A DNA stretch of 55,299 bases from a virus (IMGVR_UViG_3300025138_010082:1-55299); one strand, 5' to 3'; shown: positions 24,362-33,824, counted from the first letter of the stretch. Program-made: numbers and translations. The notes: generated by a model from the sequence alone, not told the origin.

Positions 24362-26502
24362 ATTCTATTAATTAATTCTAAAAGATTTGTAGGTTTAATT
24401 TGTGCATTATGTTTGGGTAATAAATCTAATTCATCTAAACCATAAACACTTTCTAAATCAATTAAACTGTATTCTCCATTAGGTAATTTAATTATATTTT
24501 GAGGTACTATATCATAATATATTTTATTCCATTTTTTACAGTTTCTTAATATTGTAGTTAAAAAATCTTGGGGGATACTTTGTGGGTGAGATCCTTCTTT
24601 ACAAATATATCCTACTAAATTTTTTCCATCATAAATTAAATCAGTTAGTGCTGGACATAAACCCACTAAAAATCCCGAATTTAAGGCTTCCTTAAAATTA
24701 CTCAATCTACAATATTTTGGATTAAATATTTTTATATAACTTTTGTGTTTTTCATCGTAAAAAACATTTCTTCCGTGGTTAATACCATCTACTATTCTAT
24801 CATATTTATTTATAATAGTTTTTAAATTATTAGTGCTTAAATCCTGTAGTTGTACTTTATTAACATAATTTACTCCCCATTTATAAAAATTAAAATTAAA
24901 AGGGTATCCTTTATGATTATTATTAAAAAATAATTCTATTGCTTTCCAATCTGATATATCTCTTTCGGTTGATCTGTTTTTTCGTGCAAAATAAAATCTA
25001 GGTTCTAAAAAATTATAACCATCAATTTTAATACAATAGTTTTTTAAAATATCATCATCTCCTTTAGCTCCAAAATAATTAAATTTTCCCCTATTAGCAT
25101 CAAATACATCTACACCTGGGGGGAATTGTATATTTTTATCTCTTAGTTTACTAGAAATAATGATATCTAAATCATCATTATCTCTGATACCCATTATACT
25201 TAAAATAGAACTTTGAGTTAAACAATAATCATCTCTATTTATTCCTATTTTATCCATTTTTTCTAATAATTTAATTTTATTAGTTAATGGTTTAATTCTA
25301 TGCTTACCATCACGTTTTCTAGGTTCAGAATATATTTGTGATGTTTTCATATAAAATGGTATATATGGCTTACCGCTAATCAGTCTACCAATCATAGCAC
25401 ACGCTCTATGGTAATTATGTCTAATATACCCATTATCAAATTCAACAGGATTATCTTTTAAGAATTTTTCTATATCAGAATCTGTCATAGGTTTAAGATC
25501 ATTATAATAATGTTCAGTCATATTTTCCCAACCTAAATCATGATGATCCCCCACATTATGTCTAAATTCAGCCATCATACAGTTATAATATTGCCAATTT
25601 TCTGGCTTTAATTGATTTTTAACATATTCTAAATTAGAAGGAGAGGAGAAATAATTAATTATATCCTTTATTGTTTTTAGGGAACCATCTTGTTTTATTA
25701 TTTCTTTACCACCACCACCTTCAGCTAATTCCATATTTAAAAAATATTCTAAATTAATTGGTTGGTATTTAGGAGTTTTTAATTTTTTACTTTGTTGTTG
25801 TCTCCATTTTTTCATTAATTTAAACCAAGGATTATTATCTATATCATATTCAATGTGTGTAAATTCAAAATTATTTTTCCACGCAGTATAATTAAAACTT
25901 AATTGATCTCTTTTACTACCATATTTTACCTCATTCCACCAATCTTCCATTGTTTTTATAACATCCGGTTCGTTATGTTTTCTTATAAGAATAGTATTTC
26001 GAGTTAATCCATTTTTAGAAGGATATCCATCTAGTTTATACCTTTTTATTTGATCATTTATTATATTTAAATTATCTTTATAATGTTTTTGAGGATGATT
26101 ATCCCCTAACCACTTAATAAAAGCTGCTTCATCGTAAACACAATTTCTTCTATTTAAATTTCCTGTAGATATACCACATAACTCATGGTTGAATGCTGCA
26201 TAGTTACTGGCTTTTAAATGATCATATATTAATGTAGTTATATCTGAGGTAATTTTTATATCTCCATCTATCCATATACTAACATCATAGTCTTTTAAGT
26301 ATCTATGAGGTAGTATTTTAGGTTTTTTAGAATCTCTAACCCCATCATATATTTTTGTAGTTAATTTAATATCCCACACATCTGATTTATAGGAGGGATT
26401 GTCTGTAAAACAAATAAAATCAAACCCTTCTAATTTTACTTCAGGATCATGTAAAAAATAATTATCTCCAAATACTGAAGTATATATAACTTTTTTATTC
26501 AT
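24358..26502 (-). CDS. Multidomain glycosyltransferase - nucleotidyltransferase-like - kinase-like fusion
   Basis: A 714-residue protein, largest in the glycan cluster. Residues ~1-230 resemble the DUF616/TOD1-type glycosyltransferase: KVIYTSVFGDNYFL, GFDFICFTDNP, KILPHRYLKDYDVSIWIDGD (DxD at 79-81). The middle (~280-430) is unrecognised, with GYIRHNYHRACAMIGRLISG. Around 445-480, LTQSSILSIMGIRDNDDLDI looks like a minimal nucleotidyltransferase or LicD-like site. The end (~600-690) has kinase-like features: YYDIVPQNIIKL and YSLIDLESVYG as catalytic-loop and metal-site analogues. Only the N-terminal call is firm; the others are by-eye motif matches. The fusion could activate and transfer one sugar in a single polypeptide. 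Confidence 0.6.
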   Translation of the reverse strand: MNKKVIYTSVFGDNYFLHDPEVKLEGFDFICFTDNPSYKSDVWDIKLTTKIYDGVRDSKKPKILPHRYLKDYDVSIWIDGDIKITSDITTLIYDHLKASNYAAFNHELCGISTGNLNRRNCVYDEAAFIKWLGDNHPQKHYKDNLNIINDQIKRYKLDGYPSKNGLTRNTILIRKHNEPDVIKTMEDWWNEVKYGSKRDQLSFNYTAWKNNFEFTHIEYDIDNNPWFKLMKKWRQQQSKKLKTPKYQPINLEYFLNMELAEGGGGKEIIKQDGSLKTIKDIINYFSSPSNLEYVKNQLKPENWQYYNCMMAEFRHNVGDHHDLGWENMTEHYYNDLKPMTDSDIEKFLKDNPVEFDNGYIRHNYHRACAMIGRLISGKPYIPFYMKTSQIYSEPRKRDGKHRIKPLTNKIKLLEKMDKIGINRDDYCLTQSSILSIMGIRDNDDLDIIISSKLRDKNIQFPPGVDVFDANRGKFNYFGAKGDDDILKNYCIKIDGYNFLEPRFYFARKNRSTERDISDWKAIELFFNNNHKGYPFNFNFYKWGVNYVNKVQLQDLSTNNLKTIINKYDRIVDGINHGRNVFYDEKHKSYIKIFNPKYCRLSNFKEALNSGFLVGLCPALTDLIYDGKNLVGYICKEGSHPQSIPQDFLTTILRNCKKWNKIYYDIVPQNIIKLPNGEYSLIDLESVYGLDELDLLPKHNAQIKPTNLLELINRI

Positions 26503-27394
26503 AGCTATTTAATTTATTATTTATATAATTAACATTTCTTATAAAGTTATGTTTGTGGGGGAATTGTCTTTGTAATACATGTGAAATTGAATATCTAGCT
26601 ATCATATCACTTACACCACATTGGTTACTTATGTTAATTTTAGCTTTAGATTTAATGTACAATTGAATTCTAATTGAAATGTGTCTTAAGTCTAAAGCTT
26701 TATTAATAAAACTAAAATTTGTTTTGTTTATTGGTTTTGGGGTAAAGTAAAAATAAGGTAGTGGGTTTTCTTTTAATAAATCACATATTAACTTATCTTG
26801 AGTAAAATCATATCTATTTGATATTAATAGTGAGCCAAATTCATTATCTCCTACATGTTCTTTAATAATTATGTTACCTAATTCTTCTTCTTCTTTAGAA
26901 AAATATAAATCAGGTTGAGAATCTTGATATTCATTTTTTTCAAATTGCCAGAATTTTAATATTTGTTCTACTAAGGGTACAGCTAAGTTGTTATCATCAT
27001 ATATTCTATAATGGTCATGAAATATTTCTCCTTCTATTTTATCTTTGTATCCATTTATGTAAGGGTTATTATTAAACACACTTAAACATGTTTCAAAGGG
27101 GGAATCCCAACTTTGTGGGGCATTAGATCCCCTTTGTATATTACCAAATAATTCTTCTAAAAGATTAACTGAAGGTAAATATATTTTACAATTAGGGTAT
27201 TTTTGTTTAAGTAAACGGGGCATTGCTGTTAAAATACCCCAATCACCTATACCAAAGCAGGTTCTCATTATTACAAATTCTTGTTGCTCTAAATATTCGT
27301 CGGGGATTCTTAACCCTTCAGATTCTTCAAAACCTAATTTATTTGTTTCATTTACTGCGTAAACTTTATTATCTACTATTCTCCAAAAAATCAT
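26495..27394 (-). CDS. Putative heptosyltransferase-like (GT9-type) glycosyltransferase
   Basis: A 299-residue protein. RTCFGIGDWGILTAMPRLLK followed by YPNCKIYLPS matches the start of ADP-heptose transferase-like GT-B enzymes (R...xGDxx..xP....). Near the end, ISNQCGVSDMIARYS fits the donor-site glycine-rich loop. Function in the glycan is unknown. Confidence 0.6.
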   Translation of the reverse strand: MIFWRIVDNKVYAVNETNKLGFEESEGLRIPDEYLEQQEFVIMRTCFGIGDWGILTAMPRLLKQKYPNCKIYLPSVNLLEELFGNIQRGSNAPQSWDSPFETCLSVFNNNPYINGYKDKIEGEIFHDHYRIYDDNNLAVPLVEQILKFWQFEKNEYQDSQPDLYFSKEEEELGNIIIKEHVGDNEFGSLLISNRYDFTQDKLICDLLKENPLPYFYFTPKPINKTNFSFINKALDLRHISIRIQLYIKSKAKINISNQCGVSDMIARYSISHVLQRQFPHKHNFIRNVNYINNKLNSYE

Positions 27395-28044
27395 AAAGTG
27401 TCATAAAAATTATTTTGTGTTTCTTGTCTTCCTATTGTTTTAGGATGATATAAACACCATTCTTCTTCCATTGGTAATGCCCCTTTTGTAGATATCCCAA
27501 CTATTTGCTCATGAACTTTATTTTGCCATTTAATTTTGGGTCCATTTTGTATAATTCTTGTTTGATAATCTGGCCAATTAACCCAACCCTTTTCATTTAC
27601 ATTCCAACGCCATTGGTTAATGTGTTTTTGTGTTAAACCTTCTACAGTGTTAACTCTGGGAACTAAAAACATTTCTGTTGTAGGGTTGACTTCTAACAGT
27701 GATTTTAAGTTTACAATTAAAGATTCGTGTGGTAATTCGTCTGCATCAATTTGAAATATCCAATCACCTGTGCAGTGTTCTTTTAAATTGTTTTTAAAAT
27801 TTGAAAAATGACCTTTTAATGGAAATTCTACAACTTTTAAGGGATCTTTTAACCCTACAGGTGCTTTAAATGTGTCAAGTACCCTATGTACTTCAGATGT
27901 AGTATTTCCTTGATCACACTGAACAACTATTTCGTCATCTTCATCTATATGTGTTGTTAAAAATAATAATAGTTTTTCTAGTTCAACGTGTTCATTACAA
28001 ACAGGAATTGCATAACTAATCTTCACTTGTAACTGGTTTAGCAA
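27391..28044 (-). CDS. Family 2 glycosyltransferase
   Basis: A 217-residue GT-A enzyme: ISYAIPVCNEHVELEKLL, IVVQCDQGNTT, and GDWIFQIDADELPHESL with the DxD-type metal site, then the KVHEQIVG region typical of WaaE/KdtX-like LPS transferases. The first ATG overlaps the upstream gene by 29 bases; a GTG at 28026 would give MKISYAIPVCNE, a more typical family start, so the true N-terminus is uncertain. Confidence 0.8.
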   Translation of the reverse strand: MLNQLQVKISYAIPVCNEHVELEKLLLFLTTHIDEDDEIVVQCDQGNTTSEVHRVLDTFKAPVGLKDPLKVVEFPLKGHFSNFKNNLKEHCTGDWIFQIDADELPHESLIVNLKSLLEVNPTTEMFLVPRVNTVEGLTQKHINQWRWNVNEKGWVNWPDYQTRIIQNGPKIKWQNKVHEQIVGISTKGALPMEEEWCLYHPKTIGRQETQNNFYDTL

Positions 28045-28528
28045 ACATACCTAATTCTTCAGCGGCATCCATAAAACATAATTTGTCATAACGTTTTAAA
28101 TTTTTCATATCCATTCTAAATTTATAATTAGTTCCTTGATTACGTGGATCAGGATATTTATCTTGTTCTTCTTCAGGTATGGGAACAGCTTTAACTACTG
28201 TCCACCCCCAATCATCTGTTCCTTTAATAGGTTCTGGAAAAACCATACCTTGTTCTGGCATTGTAATTGCTGTGGGGAACCATGCTAATACCTCTCCACC
28301 TCCTGGAGGTTCATGATCTTGTCTTAAATCTTTAATTAAATCTGCTGTAAGTTCTAGGGTTTGTTTTAATCCTTCACTGTCTAAAGTCATTGTAGTATTT
28401 GAAGTGTAACCACTAGTCATACAAAGCCATGTTTTTATTGGTCCCTCTGCCGTTTGAAATTCTGATTCATAACATGCGTCACTATCACAAATAGGGCTGT
28501 TTACTAATTTATCTTGTGTCATTTCCAT
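28016..28528 (-). CDS. Hypothetical phage protein
   Basis: A 170-residue protein with paired cysteines (SPICDSDACYESEF, TWLCMTSGYTSNT) that could bind a metal, an aromatic centre (VLAWFPTAITMPEQG; GTDDWGWTVVKAVPIP) and a helical end. I recall similar proteins in marine T4-like phages without a function. It sits inside the glycosyltransferase run but shows no enzyme motif. Confidence 0.55.
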   Translation of the reverse strand: MEMTQDKLVNSPICDSDACYESEFQTAEGPIKTWLCMTSGYTSNTTMTLDSEGLKQTLELTADLIKDLRQDHEPPGGGEVLAWFPTAITMPEQGMVFPEPIKGTDDWGWTVVKAVPIPEEEQDKYPDPRNQGTNYKFRMDMKNLKRYDKLCFMDAAEELGMFAKPVTSED

Positions 28529-29838
28529 TATGCTTCTATTTTTTTAAGTTTTGGTAATTTTAATTTAGGTAATTCTTGTTTTTTACTTCCTACTTTTTTA
28601 AGTTTGGGAAGTTGTAGTTGTTGCATTTGAGGTGCTACTTCTACTTTAGGTAAAATATTAGTTAATTTTTCGGTCATTTTATCAAATGTCCAGTTGTCTT
28701 TAATATATTGTGTTTGTTTACGTGATTTTTCCCAATATTGTTTATAATTTTTAAACACATCCTTCATAGCTCTACTTGCTATGTTTTTATCTATTGTAAA
28801 CCATTGTGAATTTTCAAGTAAAAAATCATTAGCAGATGATTTATGTACATTTTTTAATTCACCCCCAATTAAAACATTGTAATTTGGATGTATAAAATCA
28901 GTGTGTCCACTCCAATTAGATACAATTACAGGTTTACCTGTTATTGCTGCTTCTGCTAACGGTCTACCATAACCTTCACCTTTTGTAAATGACACAAATG
29001 ATTTTACTTTATTGTCATTATTTAATTGATTCATTTCATCATCAGTCATTTCACCATGTAAAAGGTATATGTTAGGAAGAGTTTCTGTAAATTTATCTCT
29101 TATATTATTTATGTTTTTTAATACTCCTTCTCTATCTAATAAAGAATAATTTATTTGATTACATTTTAATACTAATGCTGGTTTTTTCTTTCCAGGACCC
29201 TTAAATGTGTCTAAAAAAGTATGAATTAATGTTGCAACATCTTTTCTATCTTCACCAAAATTTCCAGGTAACCAATGTCCCGTGAATAAGAAACAAAAAT
29301 CTTCTTTTACATCTTTAAGTAATTCTGAATTTTGTGGTTTTTTATAATACTTATTTAAATCTAAACCTTCAAATAATATTTCAATTGGTTTTTCTAATTT
29401 AATAACACCTATTGTTTGGTTAGTTTGTTTGTCTTTTTTTTCAAATTGTGTTGCTAAAGCAATGTCTTTTGAATGTTTAGAACTAACTAAATTTAAATCC
29501 ATTTTATTACTACCTTCAATAAACTCAGAAGGATATATTGTTGTTTCAATACCCGCTGTTACTCCTATATTAAACTGCCCCACTGGTTGAAATTCATTTG
29601 GGACAGTAATTTGTACCCAAATGTCTGGTTTTTTATCTAACCCACCTATAAAACGTTGTCTTAAAGGATCATCTTGTGATAAAAAATTCCAAGGACAATC
29701 GCCCCACCTTTGTGGTAAGATTTTAATGTCCCATTCTTCTTCTTTTGATTTTATTAATGATTTCACAAAATCTCTTGATCTTGCTCCATAACCTGAAAAC
29801 GTGTCAATTGGACACGATACTACGCATAATGGCTTCAT
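28528..29838 (-). CDS. GT4-type glycosyltransferase
   Basis: A 436-residue GT-B enzyme. The N-terminal domain starts CVVSCPIDTFSGYGARSRDF (acceptor half, glycine-rich loop). The donor half includes FCFLFTGHWLPGNFGEDRKD, the loop FVSFTKGEGYGRPLAEAA with the E-x7-E-like donor site, and GKPVIVSNWSGHTDFI. The last ~40 residues are a repeated LPKLKK-type basic tail of low complexity, possibly for membrane or partner contact. Confidence 0.85.
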   Translation of the reverse strand: MKPLCVVSCPIDTFSGYGARSRDFVKSLIKSKEEEWDIKILPQRWGDCPWNFLSQDDPLRQRFIGGLDKKPDIWVQITVPNEFQPVGQFNIGVTAGIETTIYPSEFIEGSNKMDLNLVSSKHSKDIALATQFEKKDKQTNQTIGVIKLEKPIEILFEGLDLNKYYKKPQNSELLKDVKEDFCFLFTGHWLPGNFGEDRKDVATLIHTFLDTFKGPGKKKPALVLKCNQINYSLLDREGVLKNINNIRDKFTETLPNIYLLHGEMTDDEMNQLNNDNKVKSFVSFTKGEGYGRPLAEAAITGKPVIVSNWSGHTDFIHPNYNVLIGGELKNVHKSSANDFLLENSQWFTIDKNIASRAMKDVFKNYKQYWEKSRKQTQYIKDNWTFDKMTEKLTNILPKVEVAPQMQQLQLPKLKKVGSKKQELPKLKLPKLKKIEA

Positions 29839-31298
29839 ATTGATTGTATTTCTTTTAAAAATTCTGGTGTTAAACTAATTGGTGATGGATTATAGTTGTC
29901 TAATTTAGTAGAATCATCTACTTTAGTAACTGTAAATCGAGATTGTGGTTTCCACTCTGTAAGTAAATTATCTATATTGTCTATAAACCCTTGACCCATT
30001 CTTTTTGCTGTGAATCCTGACTCATCTGACAATACCCACTCTCTACCCGCAAGTCCTCTTTTTGTTCTTTCTTCGGGACCCATTTTATATGTTTTCATTA
30101 AAGCAATTGCTGCATCTTCAACCGAACATTGACTTGCAAAAATATAGGGTGTTGATGGTGAACCTTTTACTGAACGTGTTTTGGGAAATATAGGCATTGC
30201 CCATTTACCACATTTTTTATATTTACCATCTGCGTTTGATGGGTGTTCTGTTGAAAAATCAATCCAATCACCATTTTCATCTTCAAAACGCATTTGATCT
30301 TGCATACCACCCTGTACTGGTGCTATAATCATTCTACCTGCTGTTAAGGATTCGGTTAAACCTAATCCCCAACCTTCATTGTCTGTCATAAACATATGTG
30401 CGTCTGAACAATTGTATAGATAATTTAATTGTTTTTCATCAAAACGTTCATTAATAATTTTTACTTTATGGATTTCTGGATCACATAAACTGTCAATTAC
30501 AGCATGTAGGTCAGTTCCATGTTCAAATGATCCTTCTGTTTTCATTAATAATGTACATTTTTTAGCTTTTTCAACTGGTAGTTGATCTAAAAATGTTCTC
30601 CACGCTAAAATAATGTCTGATTGATTTTTTCTTCTAATATTTCTAGAAAGATGTAGTACTACAAAATCCTTATCTTCTTCTAAAATTCTTTCTTTAAAAG
30701 CTTCAAATTCAAAATCATTTACTACAGGGAAATATTTTTTCTCATCTATACCGTGGGGAACATACTGTACACGTCCATGTTTTGGGTGGTCTCTTAAAAC
30801 ATTTTTTACTAAGTTTTTAGTTTGTTTAGAAATACAAAGTAACATATCATCTGAACGATAAAATTCTCTGTTCCACATTGGGTAAGGTAAATCATCCCAA
30901 ATTGTATAAAAAATTAATGGACATTGTTGTCTTATTTCATTTTCCATTTGATACATCCATGTCCAATAACGAGGATCTGTAAAGTGTACTATTGCATCTG
31001 GTTTTTCTTGAGTTATTAAAGATCTTAATACATTTTGATCACCATAACCATTACATGCTATAACTTTAACATTTGCATCCTTTAAACCTGTCATTCCATT
31101 TACATCAGCGGATATGTCAAATCCTTTCCCGTGGTCGGGGTGTTTAACAGCTCCTCCTAAATTAACCCAATTAAAACGGTGTGCTGTGTTTAGTATGATT
31201 TCTTTTGCCATATTTCCTACACCCGAAGTTGTACGAATATCGTCAGAAAGCATAAAAATTGTTTTACGTTGATCCCTTGGGATGTAACCTTCTTTCAT
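29835..31298 (-). CDS. GT4-type glycosyltransferase
   Basis: A 487-residue GT-B enzyme, first gene of the glycan run in transcription order. IFMLSDDIRTTSGVGNMA is the N-terminal glycine loop; VLHLSRNIRRKNQSDIILAW begins the donor half; MTDNEGWGLGLTESLTAGR and IIAPVQGGMQDQM are the nucleotide-sugar site. It overlaps the following glycosyltransferase by four bases, suggesting the pair act in sequence. Confidence 0.88.
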   Translation of the reverse strand: MKEGYIPRDQRKTIFMLSDDIRTTSGVGNMAKEIILNTAHRFNWVNLGGAVKHPDHGKGFDISADVNGMTGLKDANVKVIACNGYGDQNVLRSLITQEKPDAIVHFTDPRYWTWMYQMENEIRQQCPLIFYTIWDDLPYPMWNREFYRSDDMLLCISKQTKNLVKNVLRDHPKHGRVQYVPHGIDEKKYFPVVNDFEFEAFKERILEEDKDFVVLHLSRNIRRKNQSDIILAWRTFLDQLPVEKAKKCTLLMKTEGSFEHGTDLHAVIDSLCDPEIHKVKIINERFDEKQLNYLYNCSDAHMFMTDNEGWGLGLTESLTAGRMIIAPVQGGMQDQMRFEDENGDWIDFSTEHPSNADGKYKKCGKWAMPIFPKTRSVKGSPSTPYIFASQCSVEDAAIALMKTYKMGPEERTKRGLAGREWVLSDESGFTAKRMGQGFIDNIDNLLTEWKPQSRFTVTKVDDSTKLDNYNPSPISLTPEFLKEIQSI

Positions 31299-31317
31299 AT
31301 AACCTTTTTTTTTAAAT

Positions 31318-31515
31318 TTATAAACTACCGCTAATTGTTAAGTCGGTGTGATTATGTAATTTCTTTCGAAATTCTTCGTCTATTAAATATAGATGTACTG
31401 CTCTGTTTGCTAACTTTTGTAAATTAAATTTATATCTAATTGATGAAACTTTAAAATCATCAAATAAGTGGTCTACTATTTTTACACTTGTTAACTTTAA
31501 ATTTTTGCTTGCCAT
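31318..31515 (-). CDS. Small protein, possible ribbon-helix-helix regulator
   Basis: A 65-residue protein: KLTSVKIVDHLFDDFKVSSI then YKFNLQKLANRAVHLYLIDE. A short strand followed by two helices of this size fits a ribbon-helix-helix DNA-binding domain, and I recall similar phage proteins. It directly precedes the glycan cluster, so it could regulate it; this is inference. Confidence 0.5.
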   Translation of the reverse strand: MASKNLKLTSVKIVDHLFDDFKVSSIRYKFNLQKLANRAVHLYLIDEEFRKKLHNHTDLTISGSL

Positions 31516-31550
31516 AATATTTTATTGTATATTCACATATACATATATAG

Positions 31551-32552
31551 CTATTCCCATTCCCCCGCTCTTTTTGCATGTTTTATTGCATCTTTTATTC
31601 TTGGATGGTTCATTCTAGGATCGTCTTTATATTTTATAACTTCTTTTTCTACTTCTATTATCTTTTCAACTTCAATTGGTACTTCTTTAATTATTTCTTT
31701 TGTAATAATTTTAGGTTGATAAACCTCGTAATCTTTAGGATCTCTTGAAACTCCTTTTACTTGTGCAAAAGCCATGTTAGCTGCAACAACCATTGCAATA
31801 GCTAAAGGGTCAAAAACAAATATAATTAATATCATAAACCAATTAACTATTGTAGCCATTGGTTGATTTGTTAATTCAGCCATATATTTAAGTGGTCCAA
31901 GTTCTCGCGCAGATTCGTTGTTTATTTGCGCGTCTAAAATTCTTTCATCGAGTACGGCGATTGAATCTGTTACTGCGTTTAATCGCAGATCTGCGCGATC
32001 TCGCTCTGTCGTTGATGTTTTTAATTCAGATTGGAGCGCGCGCCTTGCGGAGCTAGATGATGTTGTAATTAATTGTCCTGATTCTCTGTCTATGTACTGT
32101 ACTTGAGCAGGATTAGATAAAGCTATTCTTAAATCTGAAATTGACTTTACAAGTGCTGCTTTTTCAATTTTAAGGTCGCTTTTTTGTTCTTCAAATCTTA
32201 CTTGTTTTTGTTCAATGACAGCCACCTGTTTGTCTAAAAATTCAGATTGTGTGGATGTTTCTTGATAAGCACCTGACAAAAAACCATAAATACCTCCTGA
32301 TGTAATTACTATTAAAATAAAACAAGCTATTACAAAGTATGCTTTTAAAAATTTATTAATTGTGTCCCAATATTGATATAGTAAGGAAGCTACAACTAAT
32401 TTAGCTGCTTCTAAAGCTCCCGCCATTATTATTACTTCTGTGCTAGCTCCTGCAAATAATTTACTTAAACCAAATACAGAATAAAAAGCTGCTGACGCGG
32501 ACACAGATAGCGCTGAAAGCGCTATTATGAATGGAAATATACGTTCTTTCAT
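31551..32552 (-). CDS. Membrane protein with central coiled coil
   Basis: A 333-residue protein. The N-terminal third has about three membrane spans (FPFIIALSALSVSASAAFYS, IIMAGALEAAKLVVASLLY, FVIACFILIVITSGGIYGFL). Residues ~105-215 form a coiled coil with many charged residues, then a last span (TIVNWFMILIIFVFDPLAIA) and a basic/acidic tail with KEIIKEVPIEVEKIIEVEKE repeats. The layout resembles DUF4407-like proteins. The coiled-coil stretch is encoded by DNA unusually rich in CpG (31905-32050) compared with its surroundings. Role unknown. Confidence 0.65.
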   Translation of the reverse strand: MKERIFPFIIALSALSVSASAAFYSVFGLSKLFAGASTEVIIMAGALEAAKLVVASLLYQYWDTINKFLKAYFVIACFILIVITSGGIYGFLSGAYQETSTQSEFLDKQVAVIEQKQVRFEEQKSDLKIEKAALVKSISDLRIALSNPAQVQYIDRESGQLITTSSSSARRALQSELKTSTTERDRADLRLNAVTDSIAVLDERILDAQINNESARELGPLKYMAELTNQPMATIVNWFMILIIFVFDPLAIAMVVAANMAFAQVKGVSRDPKDYEVYQPKIITKEIIKEVPIEVEKIIEVEKEVIKYKDDPRMNHPRIKDAIKHAKRAGEWE

Positions 32553-32659
32553 ATTTGTTTTGGTTTAATGTTGACACCTATCTTGATTGGTTTTTTATCA
32601 TTGTTAGGGCAACTTAATTTATGATACCCTTTGCCTTTACAAACTTTACATTCACTCAT
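32549..32659 (-). CDS. Small zinc-finger-like protein (36 aa)
   Basis: Translated by hand: 36 residues starting MSECKVCKGKGYHKLSCPNN, with C-x2-C and a further H and C that could bind zinc, as in DnaJ-type or zinc-knuckle fragments. The TGA overlaps the next ATG as ATGA, which supports it as a gene. Function unknown. Confidence 0.6.
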   Translation of the reverse strand: MSECKVCKGKGYHKLSCPNNDKKPIKIGVNIKPKQI

Positions 32660-32674
32660 CTTCTTTGTTTTGGT

Positions 32675-32896
32675 TTATCTACGAGCTAAGCTGTAATTTT
32701 CACCCACAGGTCGTATTACGACTATGGAATTGTCCCCAATCTTACATTTCCCACCTTGTTTTAAGATTTTTCTTACTAATCCTTCTTCTTTTTCACTCCA
32801 TTCCTCACTTAAAACAATTAATTCTTCCTTAGTGGTTGGTTTATGATTTAAGGTTATATTTTCTAACCCTCGTATAGTTTGTTTTTTTAATGCCAT
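32675..32896 (-). CDS. Hypothetical protein
   Basis: A 73-residue protein starting MALKKQTIRGLENITLNHKP, with a charged helix and a beta-type end (CKIGDNSIVVIRPVGENYSL). No domain recognised. It lies four bases after the Cas4-like gene and probably shares its promoter at 33825. Confidence 0.5.
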   Translation of the reverse strand: MALKKQTIRGLENITLNHKPTTKEELIVLSEEWSEKEEGLVRKILKQGGKCKIGDNSIVVIRPVGENYSLARR

Positions 32897-32900
32897 TATA

Positions 32901-33818
32901 TTATTTACATGTTTGACACCATTTAGACTTACACTTATCGGTTTCGGCTAAAATTTTGTCAATATTATCTGTGTCATACATATGAGATCCGTCAATAAAA
33001 ACGTCTTCTATAAATGCTTTCATATTTTTTACCATTTTACTTTGAGTAGTTTTACCACTTGATGGTTCAAATTTCTGAATACGTGATTTCATTATTGCAT
33101 ATCGGGGATTAGCTGCTATTTTACGTTTAACAATAAAATATCTAACATCAATATTATCTACTGGAACACCATACTGTTCTGCAAAATATTTTTTATACAT
33201 CACCATTTGTGATGTTTTTATTTTATTTTCCTTATCATACTTAGTCCAACCACGAGTTGATGTTTTAATGTCCCAAATTACTACTCTGTGTAGTGTTTCA
33301 TCAAACATAACTAAATCTAACTTACCCATTAATTTAACATTTGGATAATCTTCATGTGGTGCTGTTAATATAGGCATTTCAATGCCTAACAACTTCCACC
33401 CATGCTTATGAAAGTGTTCTTGTCTGTGACGTAAGAAAAAATCAATAATTTCTAAGCCATCATTTGTAAATTCAATTAATTCTTTTTGAGTAGCAAAATG
33501 TACACCTCCTACTTTTTCAACATCACCTTTATATAAACCTATAAACCCTTCTTGAAAGTGGGTGTGTGCGTCAAATTGATCAGCATGTTGTTGACCTTTG
33601 TTGTACATTAACTCCATATACTCTTGAAGGGTTTCATGCATTGCAGTACCAAACGAAAAGTAAATGTTAGGAGGTGTTTTGATTTTATCAATGTACATTT
33701 CTGCCCACCTGTGGGGACATTCCATCCAAGCAGATAGTTGTGTGTAACTGATGTTTTTCTCTGTGTTCCAGTCCATTTCCGGAACTACAGTTTTCTGTAT
33801 GTTTTCTATTATATTCAT
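32901..33818 (-). CDS. PD-(D/E)XK nuclease, Cas4/RecB-like with Fe-S cysteines
   Basis: A 305-residue nuclease. YTQLSAWMECPHRWAEMYID carries the first cysteine (34); FSFGTAMHETLQEYM is the family's conserved helix with His; GKLDLVMFD and VVIWDIKTS are the D...(D/E)xK catalytic motif; the C-terminus has C296, C301 and C304. One early and three late cysteines is the Cas4/AddB iron-sulfur arrangement. Such phage enzymes are 5'-3' DNA exonucleases likely used in recombination or end processing. It is first in its operon after a clear promoter. Confidence 0.8.
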   Translation of the reverse strand: MNIIENIQKTVVPEMDWNTEKNISYTQLSAWMECPHRWAEMYIDKIKTPPNIYFSFGTAMHETLQEYMELMYNKGQQHADQFDAHTHFQEGFIGLYKGDVEKVGGVHFATQKELIEFTNDGLEIIDFFLRHRQEHFHKHGWKLLGIEMPILTAPHEDYPNVKLMGKLDLVMFDETLHRVVIWDIKTSTRGWTKYDKENKIKTSQMVMYKKYFAEQYGVPVDNIDVRYFIVKRKIAANPRYAIMKSRIQKFEPSSGKTTQSKMVKNMKAFIEDVFIDGSHMYDTDNIDKILAETDKCKSKWCQTCK

Positions 33819-33824
33819 ACAGGT

